This document shows, piece by piece, positions 29,327-38,450 of a DNA stretch of 64,000 bases. Position 1 is the stretch's first letter; every line of letters starts with the position of its first letter. A program made the position numbers and the translations under genes. A model generated the notes under the pieces. The model had not been told where the DNA came from. It searched no databases and saw only the letters and a program-made list of their open reading frames with translations. The DNA lies in the NCBI RefSeq assembly GCF_000817815.1, contig NZ_JPRD01000005.1, positions 62,001 to 126,000 on the forward strand, in the 5' to 3' direction. This stretch comes from Vibrio owensii CAIM 1854 = LMG 25443. Lineage in GTDB: Bacteria; Pseudomonadota; Gammaproteobacteria; Enterobacterales; Vibrionaceae.

Positions 29327-29839
29327 ATGGGTCACGCTGAAAGCAAATTTCAACCTGCAAACATTGCCGTTCTGACGGTATCTGACACTCGTACTGAAGA
29401 AAACGACACCTCTGGTGGTTACCTAGTTGAACACGCAAAAGAAGCGGGTCACAACGTAGTGGATAAGCAGATCGTTATCGATGACATGTACAAGATCCGC
29501 GCGATCGTTTCTCAATGGATTGCAGACGAAAATGTACAGGCAATCATGATCACTGGCGGTACGGGATTCACCTCACGTGACAGCACGCCAGAAGCACTTA
29601 AGCCACTATTTGATAAAGAAGTAGAAGGTTTTGGTGAACTATTCCGTTTGGTTTCTTACGAAGAGATTGGTACTTCAACCATTCAGTCTCGTGCGATCGC
29701 TGGTTTCGCTAACCACACTGTTATCTTTGCAATGCCAGGTTCTACTGGTGCGTGCCGTACTGGTTGGACGAAGATCATCAAGCAACAGCTAGATGCAAGC
29801 CATCGTCCTTGTAACTTCATGCCACACCTATCTGTATAA
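29327..29839 (+). CDS. moaB: Molybdenum cofactor biosynthesis protein MoaB
   Basis: MoaB is a MogA/MoaB-type molybdopterin-binding protein; in E. coli it adenylates molybdopterin weakly and is dispensable. The 170-residue protein has the MPT-binding fold with [15 protein letters not shown], the [11 protein letters not shown] loop, and the [12 protein letters not shown] motif. AGGTGA precedes the ATG. It is the second gene in the moa operon. Confidence 0.95.
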   Translation: MGHAESKFQPANIAVLTVSDTRTEENDTSGGYLVEHAKEAGHNVVDKQIVIDDMYKIRAIVSQWIADENVQAIMITGGTGFTSRDSTPEALKPLFDKEVEGFGELFRLVSYEEIGTSTIQSRAIAGFANHTVIFAMPGSTGACRTGWTKIIKQQLDASHRPCNFMPHLSV

Positions 29840-29865
29840 CCTTTCCTAAAAGCGAAGGAAAAACA

Positions 29866-30342
29866 ATGACCCAATTTACACATATCAACGCGTCTGGCGA
29901 AGCTAACATGGTGGACGTATCAGCAAAAGCGGAAACCGTTCGTGAAGCACGTGCTGAAGCGTTCGTGCACATGGCTCCAGAAACATTGCAACTTATTGTT
30001 TCAGGCCAACACCACAAAGGTGATGTGTTTGCGACGGCTCGTATTGCTGGTATTCAAGCAGCTAAGAAAACATGGGATTTGATTCCTCTTTGTCACCCTC
30101 TGTTACTTTCTAAGGTTGAAGTTCAACTGGAAGCTATCGAAGCAGAAAACAAAGTACGTATCGAATCTGTATGTAAGCTAGCGGGTAAAACAGGCGTAGA
30201 AATGGAAGCGCTGACGGCGGCTTCAGTGGCGGCGTTAACGATTTACGATATGTGTAAAGCGGTGCAGAAAGACATGGTTATTGAACAAGTTCGTCTCCTA
30301 GAGAAGACGGGCGGTAAATCTGGACACTTCAAGGCGGAATAA
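29866..30342 (+). CDS. moaC: Cyclic pyranopterin monophosphate synthase MoaC
   Basis: MoaC converts the MoaA product to cyclic pyranopterin monophosphate. The 158-residue protein has the family motifs [13 protein letters not shown] and [31 protein letters not shown] lies upstream of the start. The stop overlaps the moaD start by one base. Confidence 0.97.
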   Translation: MTQFTHINASGEANMVDVSAKAETVREARAEAFVHMAPETLQLIVSGQHHKGDVFATARIAGIQAAKKTWDLIPLCHPLLLSKVEVQLEAIEAENKVRIESVCKLAGKTGVEMEALTAASVAALTIYDMCKAVQKDMVIEQVRLLEKTGGKSGHFKAE

Positions 30343-30599
30343 TGATTAAAGTACTTTTCTTTGCTCAAACGCGAGAGCTAGTTGGTATGGATGGTCTAGA
30401 ACTTGAAGGCCAGTTTGATAATGTAGAAGCCATTCGAGCTCATCTTGTTGAGTCAGGTGCTGACAAAGAAGGCAAGTGGGATTTAGCGCTAGAACCAGGT
30501 AAGTTACTGTCAGCGGTAAACCAGTCTATCGTACCTTTAGATACAGCAGTGAAAGCGGGTGATGAAGTTGCCTTCTTCCCACCGGTAACAGGGGGCTAA
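30342..30599 (+). CDS. moaD: Molybdopterin synthase sulfur carrier MoaD
   Basis: MoaD is the small ubiquitin-like subunit whose C-terminal glycine carries the thiocarboxylate used for molybdopterin dithiolene formation. The 85-residue protein ends in the required Gly-Gly (FFPPVTGG). Its start overlaps the moaC stop (TAATG) and it is one base from moaE, with which it forms molybdopterin synthase. Confidence 0.97.
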   Translation: MIKVLFFAQTRELVGMDGLELEGQFDNVEAIRAHLVESGADKEGKWDLALEPGKLLSAVNQSIVPLDTAVKAGDEVAFFPPVTGG

Positions 30600-30600
30600 T

Positions 30601-31056
30601 ATGGATCCTCGCGTTTCTGTACAAGCTGAAGACTTTTCGGTCGATCAAGAGTACCAACGCCTGTCAGAAGGCACGTCTTCTGGTGCGGTAGTGACCTTCA
30701 TCGGTAAAGTTCGAGATATGAACCTTGGCGACAATGTGATTGGTCTTCACCTAGAGCATTATCCGGGTATGACGGAGAAAAGCCTGATCGACATCTGTGA
30801 TGAGGCGGAATCTCGTTGGCCTTTGTTAGGCGTTCGTGTTATCCATCGTATTGGTGATCTCGATACTGGTGACCAAATCGTTTTTGTTGGTGTGTCTAGT
30901 GCACACCGTGGTGCGGCATTTGATGCTTGCGAGTTCATTATGGACTTTCTAAAGACTAAAGCACCATTCTGGAAAAAAGAGCGCACCACCAGTGAAAACC
31001 GCTGGATTGAGTCTCGCGATACCGATCATCGAGCTGCACAGCGCTGGGAAAAGTAG
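30601..31056 (+). CDS. moaE: Molybdopterin synthase catalytic subunit MoaE
   Basis: MoaE is the large subunit of molybdopterin synthase and transfers two sulfurs to the pterin. The 151-residue protein contains LEHYPGMTEKSL, HRIGDLDTGDQIVFVGVSSAHRGAAFDACEFIMDFLKTKAPFWKKE, with the catalytic lysines in the KTKAPFWKKE segment. It is the last gene of the operon and is followed by a terminator. Confidence 0.97.
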   Translation: MDPRVSVQAEDFSVDQEYQRLSEGTSSGAVVTFIGKVRDMNLGDNVIGLHLEHYPGMTEKSLIDICDEAESRWPLLGVRVIHRIGDLDTGDQIVFVGVSSAHRGAAFDACEFIMDFLKTKAPFWKKERTTSENRWIESRDTDHRAAQRWEK

Positions 31057-31088
31057 GGCAGTTTTTTATTCTGCTAGCAAATCGTTCA

Positions 31089-31120
31089 AAGCCAGATGTT
31101 AATAGCGTCTGGCTTTTTGT
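31089..31120 (+). terminator. moa operon terminator
   Basis: AAAGCCAGA and TCTGGCTTT pair around an 11-base loop, then T-rich sequence. Confidence 0.85.
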
Positions 31121-31617
31121 TTTTTTAGCGTAAAAAGCGAGCTCACTTTCTACTCCCACTTGCCGTCAAAACCACCATTTTTCCTCTCTTTCTCCTCTCG
31201 GTGACCTTGTTCACAATAAAAAATATCGAACGAGATATATGCAATTATTAATTAGGCTCAATGTGTCATAAATGTTAATTTTTGTACATATATCTAGCAT
31301 AAGATGCTATCAAAGAGTTTGAATTTAGATTTATCGAAAGTTTTGCCTGTCAAATGACCATGCGAATCTGTATTTCTCTACTCAATACTTTTTGTGCGGT
31401 ATTTATTGCTAAATATGGGCACTATTTACAGAATTATTAGTTTTTTTGCTACATTTTTATGGCAAATTACTTCAATGGTTGCTAATGTGTGCCGCAGTCT
31501 TTGTAAGGTTTTAGTGTTTTGTGCTCAAAAAGTGCGCTAAAAAATTCTAAAATTCTGACCGTTCCAGTCCCTTGCAGAGAAGTCATGGATGCTAATGAAA
31601 AACTTGGAGTTTTACGC
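31121..31617. other. Leader region upstream of oppA
   Basis: About 500 bases after the moa terminator. It holds a CRP-like site at 31200-31215 and an AT-rich segment, then the oppA ribosome binding region. Long oppA leaders that are targets of small RNAs such as GcvB are known in enterics; no GcvB site was tested here. No gene seen. Confidence 0.55.
31200..31215. promoter_or_regulatory. CRP-like site upstream of oppA
   Basis: GGTGACCTTGTTCACA matches the TGTGA-N6-TCACA palindrome at nine of ten conserved positions. It lies about 400 bases before the oppA start, so its link to oppA is inferred. Confidence 0.4.
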
Positions 31618-33249
31618 ATGTATAAGAACAAAATCCCCCAAGCCCTTCTTCTAGGTGCAGGTCTGGCAGTGGCTGCCTCTTCTACTACCGCTTTCGCTGC
31701 TGACGTTCCAGCAGGCACTAAACTTGCTGAGAAACAAGAAATCGTTCGCGGTAACGGTACCGAAGTTGCAACAATTGACCCGCACAAATCTCAAGGTGTT
31801 CCAGAGTCGCATGTGATTCGTGATCTCCTTGAAGGCTTAGTGAACCAAAATGCAGACGGCGATACTATCCCTGGTGTAGCCGAGAGCTGGGAAACCTCAG
31901 ACAACAAAACTTTCACTTTCCACCTACGTAAAGACGCTAAATGGTCTAACGGCGATCCTGTAACAGCACAAGATTTCGTATACAGCTGGCAGCGTGCAGT
32001 CGATCCTGCAACCGCTTCGCCATACTCTTGGTACATGGAATACACCAAGATGAAAAACGCGAAAGACATCGTTGCGGGCAAAAAAGACAAGAGCGAGCTA
32101 GGTGTTAAAGCGACAGACGACCACACACTTGTGGTTGAGCTAGACACAGCGGTTCCTTACTTTGTAATGATGGCTGGTCACACAACAATGAAACCAGTAC
32201 ATAAAGCGACAGTTGAGAAGTTTGGTGATCAATGGACGAAACCAGAAAACTTCGTAGGTAACGGCGCTTATGTAGTAAACAACTGGGTTGTGAACGAGCG
32301 TCTAGAGCTTGTTCGTAACGAACAGTACTGGGATAACGACAAAACCGTTATCAACAAAGTAACGTACCTTCCAATCGAAAACGGCGTTGCTGAAATGAAC
32401 CGTTTCCTATCTGGTGAAATCGACTTCACGTCTAAACTGCCGACTGAGCACTTTAAGCGTCTGAAGAAAGAGCACCCAGAGTCAGTATCGGTTGAAGGCA
32501 GCCTGTGTACTTACTACTACTCATTCAACACTAAGAAAGAGCCTTTCAACGACGTTCGCGTTCGTAAAGCAATTTCTTACGCTATCGACCGTAACATCGT
32601 AGCAAACGCGATTCTTGGCCAAGGCCAGAAGCCTGCTTACTTCCTAACGCCTGAAATCACTGCGCACTTCAACCCTGAGCTTCCAGCTTACGGCAAGATG
32701 ACGCAAAAAGAGCGTAACGAAGAAGCGGCACGCCTATTGGCAGAAGCGGGTTACGGCAAAGACAACCCTCTTAAGTTCTCTCTTCTATACAACACAGATG
32801 AGAACCACAAGAAACTGGCAGTAGCGCTTGGTTCTATGTGGAAAAAAACTCTAGGTCTAGACGTAACGCTAGAAAACCAAGAGTGGAAAACTTACCTATC
32901 TACGAAAGATCAAGGTGATTTCGAAGTAGCACGCGCTGGTTGGTGTGGCGACTACAACGAAGCATCTTCATTCCTAACCCTTATGGTTAGCTCGAACACA
33001 ACTGGTGGTCAGCACTGGGGTAACAAAGAGTACGATGCTCTGATCGACAAAGCGATTAAGTCGACTTCAGAAGAAGAGCGTACCAAGATCTACCTAGAAG
33101 CTGAGCAACTGATGGCTCAAGATATGCCTATCGCGCCTATCTACCAGTACGTTCGTTCTCGTCTACTAAACCCGCACGTTGGTGGTTTCCCTGCTAACAA
33201 CGCGGAAGAAAAGATCTACACCAAAGATCTTTACATCAAAGCAGACTAA
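31618..33249 (+). CDS. oppA: Oligopeptide-binding protein OppA
   Basis: OppA is the periplasmic receptor of the oligopeptide importer. The 543-residue protein has a signal peptide (MYKNKIPQALLLGAGLAVAASSTTAFA, cut before ADVPAGT) and the SBP family 5 fold, with GTEVATIDPHKSQGVPESHVIRDLLEGL and the WSNGDPVTAQDFVYSWQR signature. The start at 31618 follows TTGGAG; the frame extends back to 31519 but a signal peptide starting there would be wrong. First gene of oppABCDF and separated from oppB by a hairpin. Confidence 0.97.
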   Translation: MYKNKIPQALLLGAGLAVAASSTTAFAADVPAGTKLAEKQEIVRGNGTEVATIDPHKSQGVPESHVIRDLLEGLVNQNADGDTIPGVAESWETSDNKTFTFHLRKDAKWSNGDPVTAQDFVYSWQRAVDPATASPYSWYMEYTKMKNAKDIVAGKKDKSELGVKATDDHTLVVELDTAVPYFVMMAGHTTMKPVHKATVEKFGDQWTKPENFVGNGAYVVNNWVVNERLELVRNEQYWDNDKTVINKVTYLPIENGVAEMNRFLSGEIDFTSKLPTEHFKRLKKEHPESVSVEGSLCTYYYSFNTKKEPFNDVRVRKAISYAIDRNIVANAILGQGQKPAYFLTPEITAHFNPELPAYGKMTQKERNEEAARLLAEAGYGKDNPLKFSLLYNTDENHKKLAVALGSMWKKTLGLDVTLENQEWKTYLSTKDQGDFEVARAGWCGDYNEASSFLTLMVSSNTTGGQHWGNKEYDALIDKAIKSTSEEERTKIYLEAEQLMAQDMPIAPIYQYVRSRLLNPHVGGFPANNAEEKIYTKDLYIKAD

Positions 33250-33284
33250 TTAAAGTCGCTTCAAGACTATAAGAATAAGGCCCA

Positions 33285-33306
33285 CACGTCCCAACAACGG
33301 GACGTG
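33285..33306 (+). repeat. Hairpin between oppA and oppB
   Basis: CACGTCCC and GGGACGTG form an eight-pair stem with a six-base loop. No T-run follows, so it is probably a partial terminator or a stability element giving more oppA than oppBCDF message. Confidence 0.65.
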
Positions 33307-33357
33307 CGGTGCCTATCATCAATTTTTTTAACTGTCACAGACTGAAAGAGTGAGTTT

Positions 33358-34278
33358 ATGCTTAAATTCATCGCAAAAAGGATATTTGAGGCGATCCCAA
33401 CAATGTTGGTTTTGATCACCGTATCTTTCTTTCTTATGCGTTTCGCACCGGGTAACCCATTCTCGAGCGAGCGTCCATTACCGCCAGAAGTTATGGCGAA
33501 CATTGAAGCCAAATACGGCCTAGATAAGCCAGTATTTGAGCAGTACACCACGTACTTGACTAACGTTGTCCAAGGCGACTTTGGTCCTTCATTCAAATAC
33601 TTAGATTACACAGTAAACGAGCTAATCTCGGTAGCACTACCAGTATCGGCGAAGGTGGGTTTCATTGCCTTTATCTTCACGGTCATCCTGGGGGTGACGA
33701 TCGGGACCATAGCCGCGCTCAAACAAAACTCGTGGCTTGACTACACCATTATGTCTACGGCGATGCTTGGGGTAGTAATGCCATCCTTCGTGTTGGCGCC
33801 AGCTTTGATTTACTTGTTCTCGCTCCACTGGAATTTATTCCCTGCAGGCGGTTGGCATGATGGTTCATGGCAATATTTGGTGCTGCCAGTGATTGCAATG
33901 TCACTGCTTTATGTCGCCACGTTTGCTCGTATCACTCGTGGTTCAATGATCGAGACATTGAACAGTAACTTTATCCGTACTGCCCGTGCGAAAGGTCTAA
34001 GCTACCGTTACATCATCCTGAAACACGCATTAAAACCAGCCCTACTTCCTGTAGTGTCTTACATGGGACCTGCGTTTGTCGGCATTATCACCGGCTCGGT
34101 AGTTGTTGAGACTATCTTTGGTCTGCCAGGTATTGGTAAGCTGTTTGTAAACGCAGCCTTCAACCGTGACTACTCGCTAGTAATGGGTGTAACCATTCTG
34201 ATTGGTTTCCTATTCATCTTGTTCAACGCTATCGTTGATATTCTGCTAGCAATGATTGACCCGAAAATTCGCTACTAA
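33358..34278 (+). CDS. oppB: Oligopeptide transport permease OppB
   Basis: OppB is one of two membrane permeases of the Opp importer. The 306-residue protein has six hydrophobic segments and the EAA-type loop (FIRTARAKGLSYRYIILKHALKPALLP) that contacts the ATPases. Length equals the E. coli protein. GAAAGAGTG precedes the start. Confidence 0.97.
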   Translation: MLKFIAKRIFEAIPTMLVLITVSFFLMRFAPGNPFSSERPLPPEVMANIEAKYGLDKPVFEQYTTYLTNVVQGDFGPSFKYLDYTVNELISVALPVSAKVGFIAFIFTVILGVTIGTIAALKQNSWLDYTIMSTAMLGVVMPSFVLAPALIYLFSLHWNLFPAGGWHDGSWQYLVLPVIAMSLLYVATFARITRGSMIETLNSNFIRTARAKGLSYRYIILKHALKPALLPVVSYMGPAFVGIITGSVVVETIFGLPGIGKLFVNAAFNRDYSLVMGVTILIGFLFILFNAIVDILLAMIDPKIRY

Positions 34279-34293
34279 CAGGGAAGTATGGTT

Positions 34294-35196
34294 ATGTTAA
34301 CGAAAAAAGAGAATCTTGAAGCGGTCGAGAAATTTGCAGAGAACCTGGAAGTTGAAGGCCGTAGTTTGTGGCAAGACGCCCGCATCCGCTTTATGCGTAA
34401 CAAAGCGGCGATGGTGAGCTTGTTCATTCTTGCATTGATGACCCTTGCGGTAATCTTCCTGCCAATGCTGGCACCTTACACATTTGACGATACAGACTGG
34501 TACGCAATGCACGTTGGTCCAAGTGCAGAGCACTGGTTCGGTACTGACAGCTTAGGTCGAGACCTTTACGTACGTACGCTGATTGGCGGTCGTATCTCTC
34601 TTATGGTTGGTGTTCTAGGTGCATTGGTTGCGGTTGTGATTGGTACGCTTTACGGTGCGGCTTCTGGCTTCATCGGCGGTAAAGTTGACCGTATCATGAT
34701 GCGTATTCTTGAAATCCTATACGCGGTTCCGTTCATGTTCCTAGTTATCGTACTAGTAACATTCTTCGGCCGTAACATCGTTCTTATCTTCGTCGCTATC
34801 GGTGCTATTGCGTGGCTAGATATGGCTCGTATCGTACGTGGTCAAACGCTAAGTCTACGTAGTAAAGAGTTTATTGAAGCGGCACACGTTTGTGGTGTGA
34901 GCAAGTGGAAGATCATCACTCGCCATATCGTACCAAACGTACTGGGTATCGTAGCGGTTTACTCAACTCTACTTATCCCAAGCATGATTCTGACTGAATC
35001 ATTCCTTTCATTCCTTGGTCTTGGTGTACAGGAACCAATGACAAGTTGGGGCGCACTTCTACAAGAAGGTTCGCAAACAATGGAAGTGGCAATCTGGCAG
35101 CTGGCGTTCCCAGCAGCATTCATGGTTGTGACTCTATTCTGCTTCAACTACGTTGGTGACGGTCTGCGCGATGCGCTGGATCCAAAAGACAGATAA
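34294..35196 (+). CDS. oppC: Oligopeptide transport permease OppC
   Basis: OppC is the second permease. The 300-residue protein has an N-terminal cytoplasmic tail (LEVEGRSLWQDARIRFMRNKAAM, close to E. coli), six hydrophobic segments, and the EAA loop (FIEAAHVCGVSKWKIITRHIVPNVLG). The start at 34294 has AGGGAAG seven bases upstream; an ATG at 34288 is also possible but is too near that box. Confidence 0.96.
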   Translation: MLTKKENLEAVEKFAENLEVEGRSLWQDARIRFMRNKAAMVSLFILALMTLAVIFLPMLAPYTFDDTDWYAMHVGPSAEHWFGTDSLGRDLYVRTLIGGRISLMVGVLGALVAVVIGTLYGAASGFIGGKVDRIMMRILEILYAVPFMFLVIVLVTFFGRNIVLIFVAIGAIAWLDMARIVRGQTLSLRSKEFIEAAHVCGVSKWKIITRHIVPNVLGIVAVYSTLLIPSMILTESFLSFLGLGVQEPMTSWGALLQEGSQTMEVAIWQLAFPAAFMVVTLFCFNYVGDGLRDALDPKDR

Positions 35197-35223
35197 TTAA
35201 AAATAGAAAGAATAAAGGAAGCA

Positions 35224-36198
35224 ATGATGAGTTTATTAGATGTCAAAGATCTGCGCGTCGAATTTACCACGCAAGATGGTATCGTAACCGCAGTAAACGA
35301 TTTGAACTTCTCTCTGAATCAAGGTGAAACCCTAGGTATCGTAGGTGAGTCTGGTTCAGGTAAGTCACAAACTGTATTCGCAATCATGGGTCTACTGGCT
35401 AAGAACGGTATTATCTCTGGTAGCGCGAAATTTGAAGGCCGAGAAATCCTTAACCTTCGAGAAAAAGAGCTGAACAAGGTTCGTGCGGAACAGATCGCGA
35501 TGATCTTCCAAGACCCGATGACGTCTCTTAACCCATACATGAAAGTTAGTGATCAGCTGATGGAAGTACTGATGCTGCACAAAGGTATGGGCAAAGCAGA
35601 AGCGTTCGAAGAGTCGGTTCGCATGCTTGAAGCAGTAAAAATCCCAGAAGCTCGTAAGCGTATCACCATGTACCCACACGAGTTCTCAGGCGGTATGCGT
35701 CAGCGTGTAATGATCGCAATGGCACTATTGTGTCGTCCAAAACTGCTTATTGCGGATGAGCCAACGACGGCATTGGACGTTACGGTTCAAGCGCAGATCA
35801 TGGATCTGCTGAACGAACTGAAATCTGAGTTCAACACTGCAATTATCATGATCACGCACGATCTTGGTGTCGTAGCGGGTTCATGTGACAAAGTACTGGT
35901 GATGTACGCAGGTCGTACTATGGAGTACGGCACTGTGAACGAAATCTTCTACAACCCAAGCCACCCTTACGCGGAAGGTCTATTGAAGGCGATTCCTCGT
36001 TTGGATACAGAAGGCGAGATCCTGCCGACGATTTCTGGCAACCCGCCTAACTTGCTTCGTCTACCACCTGGCTGTCCTTACCAAGATCGCTGCCACCGTG
36101 TGATGGATCGTTGTAAGCGTGAAGCACCAATTCTGACGCCGTTTGGTGATGGCCGTCAGCGTGCATGTTTTTCTGAATGGGAGGCTTGGAGCAAATGA
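35224..36198 (+). CDS. oppD: Oligopeptide transport ATPase OppD
   Basis: OppD is an ATP-binding subunit. The 324-residue protein has Walker A GESGSGKS, the signature FSGGMRQR, Walker B LLIADEPTTALD, and a C-terminal cysteine-containing oligopeptide-transport domain (GCPYQDRCHRVMDRCKR) that binds a [4Fe-4S] cluster in related dipeptide/oligopeptide transporters. AAGGAAGC precedes tandem ATGs at 35224 and 35227. It overlaps oppF by four bases. Confidence 0.97.
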   Translation: MMSLLDVKDLRVEFTTQDGIVTAVNDLNFSLNQGETLGIVGESGSGKSQTVFAIMGLLAKNGIISGSAKFEGREILNLREKELNKVRAEQIAMIFQDPMTSLNPYMKVSDQLMEVLMLHKGMGKAEAFEESVRMLEAVKIPEARKRITMYPHEFSGGMRQRVMIAMALLCRPKLLIADEPTTALDVTVQAQIMDLLNELKSEFNTAIIMITHDLGVVAGSCDKVLVMYAGRTMEYGTVNEIFYNPSHPYAEGLLKAIPRLDTEGEILPTISGNPPNLLRLPPGCPYQDRCHRVMDRCKREAPILTPFGDGRQRACFSEWEAWSK

Positions 36199-37187
36199 GT
36201 ACAGATAAAAAGCTAATTCTGGATGTATCTGATCTGAAAGTTCACTTCAGCATTGCATCAAAATCAGCATGGCCTTGGGCAAAACCTTCAAGCCTAAAAG
36301 CGGTAGACGGCGTAAACGTTCGTCTATACGAAGGTGAGACTCTTGGGGTAGTAGGTGAGTCTGGCTGTGGTAAATCGACGTTTGCTCGCGCGATCATTGG
36401 TTTGGTTGAAGCAACAGATGGCGAAGTAGTTTGGTTGGGCCAAGACCTAACGAAGATGAAAGATGTCCAACGCCGTGAAACGCGTAAAGAGATCCAAATG
36501 ATTTTCCAAGATCCTTTGGCTTCTTTGAACCCACGTATGACAGTGGGTGACATCATCGCTGAGCCGCTAGAGACGTTCTACCCAGAACTGACTAAGCAAG
36601 AAGTGAAAGACCGCGTTAAAGAGATGATGGCGAAGGTAGGTCTACTGCCAAACGTTATTAACCGTTACCCACACGAGTTCTCAGGTGGTCAGTGTCAACG
36701 TATTGGTATCGCTCGTGCGCTTATTCTAAAGCCGAAGATGATCATCTGTGACGAACCGGTATCAGCGCTGGACGTATCGATTCAAGCTCAGGTAGTTAAC
36801 CTATTGAAAGAGCTTCAAAAAGAGCTTGGCCTTTCATTGGTATTCATCGCGCACGATTTGTCAGTGGTGAAACACATCTCTGACCGCGTATTGGTTATGT
36901 ACCTAGGTAACGCTGTTGAGCTGGGTGAAGCGGAAGCATTGTTTGCCGATCCAAAACACCCATACACACGTGCGTTGATGTCAGCGGTTCCAATTCCGGA
37001 CCCAGAAATTGAACGCAGCAAGAAGATTCAGATGTTAGAAGGTGATCTACCATCACCAATTAATCCTCCTTCTGGTTGTGTGTTCCGTACTCGTTGTCCT
37101 CAAGCGACGGATGAGTGTGCGAAGACCAGACCACACATCGAAGGCTCAGACGTTCACGCGGTATCTTGTCTACACGTAGCAGTGTAA
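36195..37187 (+). CDS. oppF: Oligopeptide transport ATPase OppF
   Basis: OppF is the partner ATPase of OppD. The 330-residue protein has Walker A GESGCGKS, signature FSGGQCQR, Walker B MIICDEPVSALD, and the C-terminal oligopeptide domain with GCVFRTRCPQATDEC. The start at 36195 overlaps the oppD stop (ATGA); an upstream in-frame ATG at 36177 lies in oppD and is unlikely. Last gene of the operon. Confidence 0.97.
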   Translation: MSTDKKLILDVSDLKVHFSIASKSAWPWAKPSSLKAVDGVNVRLYEGETLGVVGESGCGKSTFARAIIGLVEATDGEVVWLGQDLTKMKDVQRRETRKEIQMIFQDPLASLNPRMTVGDIIAEPLETFYPELTKQEVKDRVKEMMAKVGLLPNVINRYPHEFSGGQCQRIGIARALILKPKMIICDEPVSALDVSIQAQVVNLLKELQKELGLSLVFIAHDLSVVKHISDRVLVMYLGNAVELGEAEALFADPKHPYTRALMSAVPIPDPEIERSKKIQMLEGDLPSPINPPSGCVFRTRCPQATDECAKTRPHIEGSDVHAVSCLHVAV

Positions 37188-37211
37188 CTAAATTCAGCCT
37201 GTGACGGGCTT

Positions 37212-37248
37212 AAGCGCGGCTCCTTTTATAGGGGCGCGCTTTTTTATG
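37212..37248 (+). terminator. opp operon terminator
   Basis: AAGCGCGGCTCC and GGGGCGCGCTT pair imperfectly around a short loop and are followed by a T6 run. Confidence 0.75.
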
Positions 37249-37370
37249 CCTACGATATTGGCCGGAATTAGTTCATTCGAAATTCTTGAACAAGATGGAC
37301 TAAGTGGCCGGATTATAAGCTTTGCGTGATTCGCTAATATAGTGGAAAACAAATTAAGAGGAGAGCAGTC

Positions 37371-38315
37371 ATGGGTAAGTTAGTTGAGGGCGTTTGGCAC
37401 GATGTATGGTACGAGACTAAATCTAATGGCGGTAAGTTCGTTCGTGAAGATGCGGGCTTTCGTAATTGGATAAAGAACAAACCCGATGCGACATTCCAAC
37501 CTGAAACGGGCCGTTACCACCTTTACGTTTCTCTTGCTTGTCCGTGGGCGCACCGCACGCTGCTCTTCCGCAGACTAAAAGGTTTGGAAAAGCACATCGA
37601 TGTCACGGTCGTTTGCCCAGACATGCTCAGCGAAGGTTGGCAGATGGGCTTACCTGAGCCACTATTTGGCCATACTCGTATGCACCAAATCTACACTCAA
37701 GCTAAGTCCGATTACACTGGTCGTGTTACTGTTCCGGTTTTGTGGGACAAAAAGACCAACACCATCGTGTCGAATGAGTCGTCTGAAATCATCCGTATGT
37801 TCAACTCCGAGTTCAATGAATTAACGGGCAATCATGATGATTATTACCCAGAACAACTTCAAAGCGTGATTGATGAGTGGAATGACTACATTTATCCGAA
37901 CGTGAACAATGGCGTATACCGTTGTGGTTTTGCGACAACACAAGAAGCTTATGAAGAAGCGTTTGATTCACTGTTTGCCGCACTGGATAAAATCGATGCT
38001 TATCTTGCAACGCATCGTTATCTAGCGGGCAATAAAATCACCGAAGCAGATTGGCGCTTGTTTACGACCCTTGTTCGCTTTGATGCGGTATACGTAGGTC
38101 ATTTCAAATGTAATAAACAACGCATTGCCGATTACGCAAACATTCAAGGCTATTTGAAAGAGCTATACCAAGTAGAAGGCGTGGCAGAAACCACAGACTT
38201 CTACCACATTAAGCGTCACTACTATTTCAGTCATACCGGTATCAACCCAACACAAGTGGTACCCAAAGGCCCTGAATTAGATTTGGATTCGCCTCATGGT
38301 CGAGAATCTATCTAA
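37371..38315 (+). CDS. yqjG: Glutathionyl-hydroquinone reductase (YqjG/ECM4 family)
   Basis: These Xi-class glutathione transferases reduce glutathionyl-hydroquinones. The 314-residue protein has an N-terminal thioredoxin-like domain with the catalytic SLACPWAHRTLLFRRLKGL motif, and the helical C-terminal GST domain including ITEADWRLFTTLVRFDAVYVGHFKCN and the end HYYFSHTGINPTQVVPKGP. AGAGGAG lies upstream of the ATG. It forms a single-gene unit with its own terminator. Confidence 0.93.
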   Translation: MGKLVEGVWHDVWYETKSNGGKFVREDAGFRNWIKNKPDATFQPETGRYHLYVSLACPWAHRTLLFRRLKGLEKHIDVTVVCPDMLSEGWQMGLPEPLFGHTRMHQIYTQAKSDYTGRVTVPVLWDKKTNTIVSNESSEIIRMFNSEFNELTGNHDDYYPEQLQSVIDEWNDYIYPNVNNGVYRCGFATTQEAYEEAFDSLFAALDKIDAYLATHRYLAGNKITEADWRLFTTLVRFDAVYVGHFKCNKQRIADYANIQGYLKELYQVEGVAETTDFYHIKRHYYFSHTGINPTQVVPKGPELDLDSPHGRESI

Positions 38316-38331
38316 GTTTAAAACTTCTAAG

Positions 38332-38366
38332 AAAAGCGCCATTTGATGTGGCGCTTTTCTTTTTTC
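38332..38366 (+). terminator. yqjG terminator
   Basis: AAAAGCGCCA and TGGCGCTTTT form a ten-pair stem with a seven-base loop and a T-rich tail. Confidence 0.9.
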
Positions 38367-38450
38367 TCAATATCTTCTCACCATCACAGCTTCTTCCTAC
38401 CGATCACATAAACTGATGATATAACAACCGATCTTTGACTGAGGTGGGGT

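Noticed and set aside
31519..31617. N-terminal extension of OppA
   Set aside because: It would place residues before the signal peptide and lacks a ribosome binding site.
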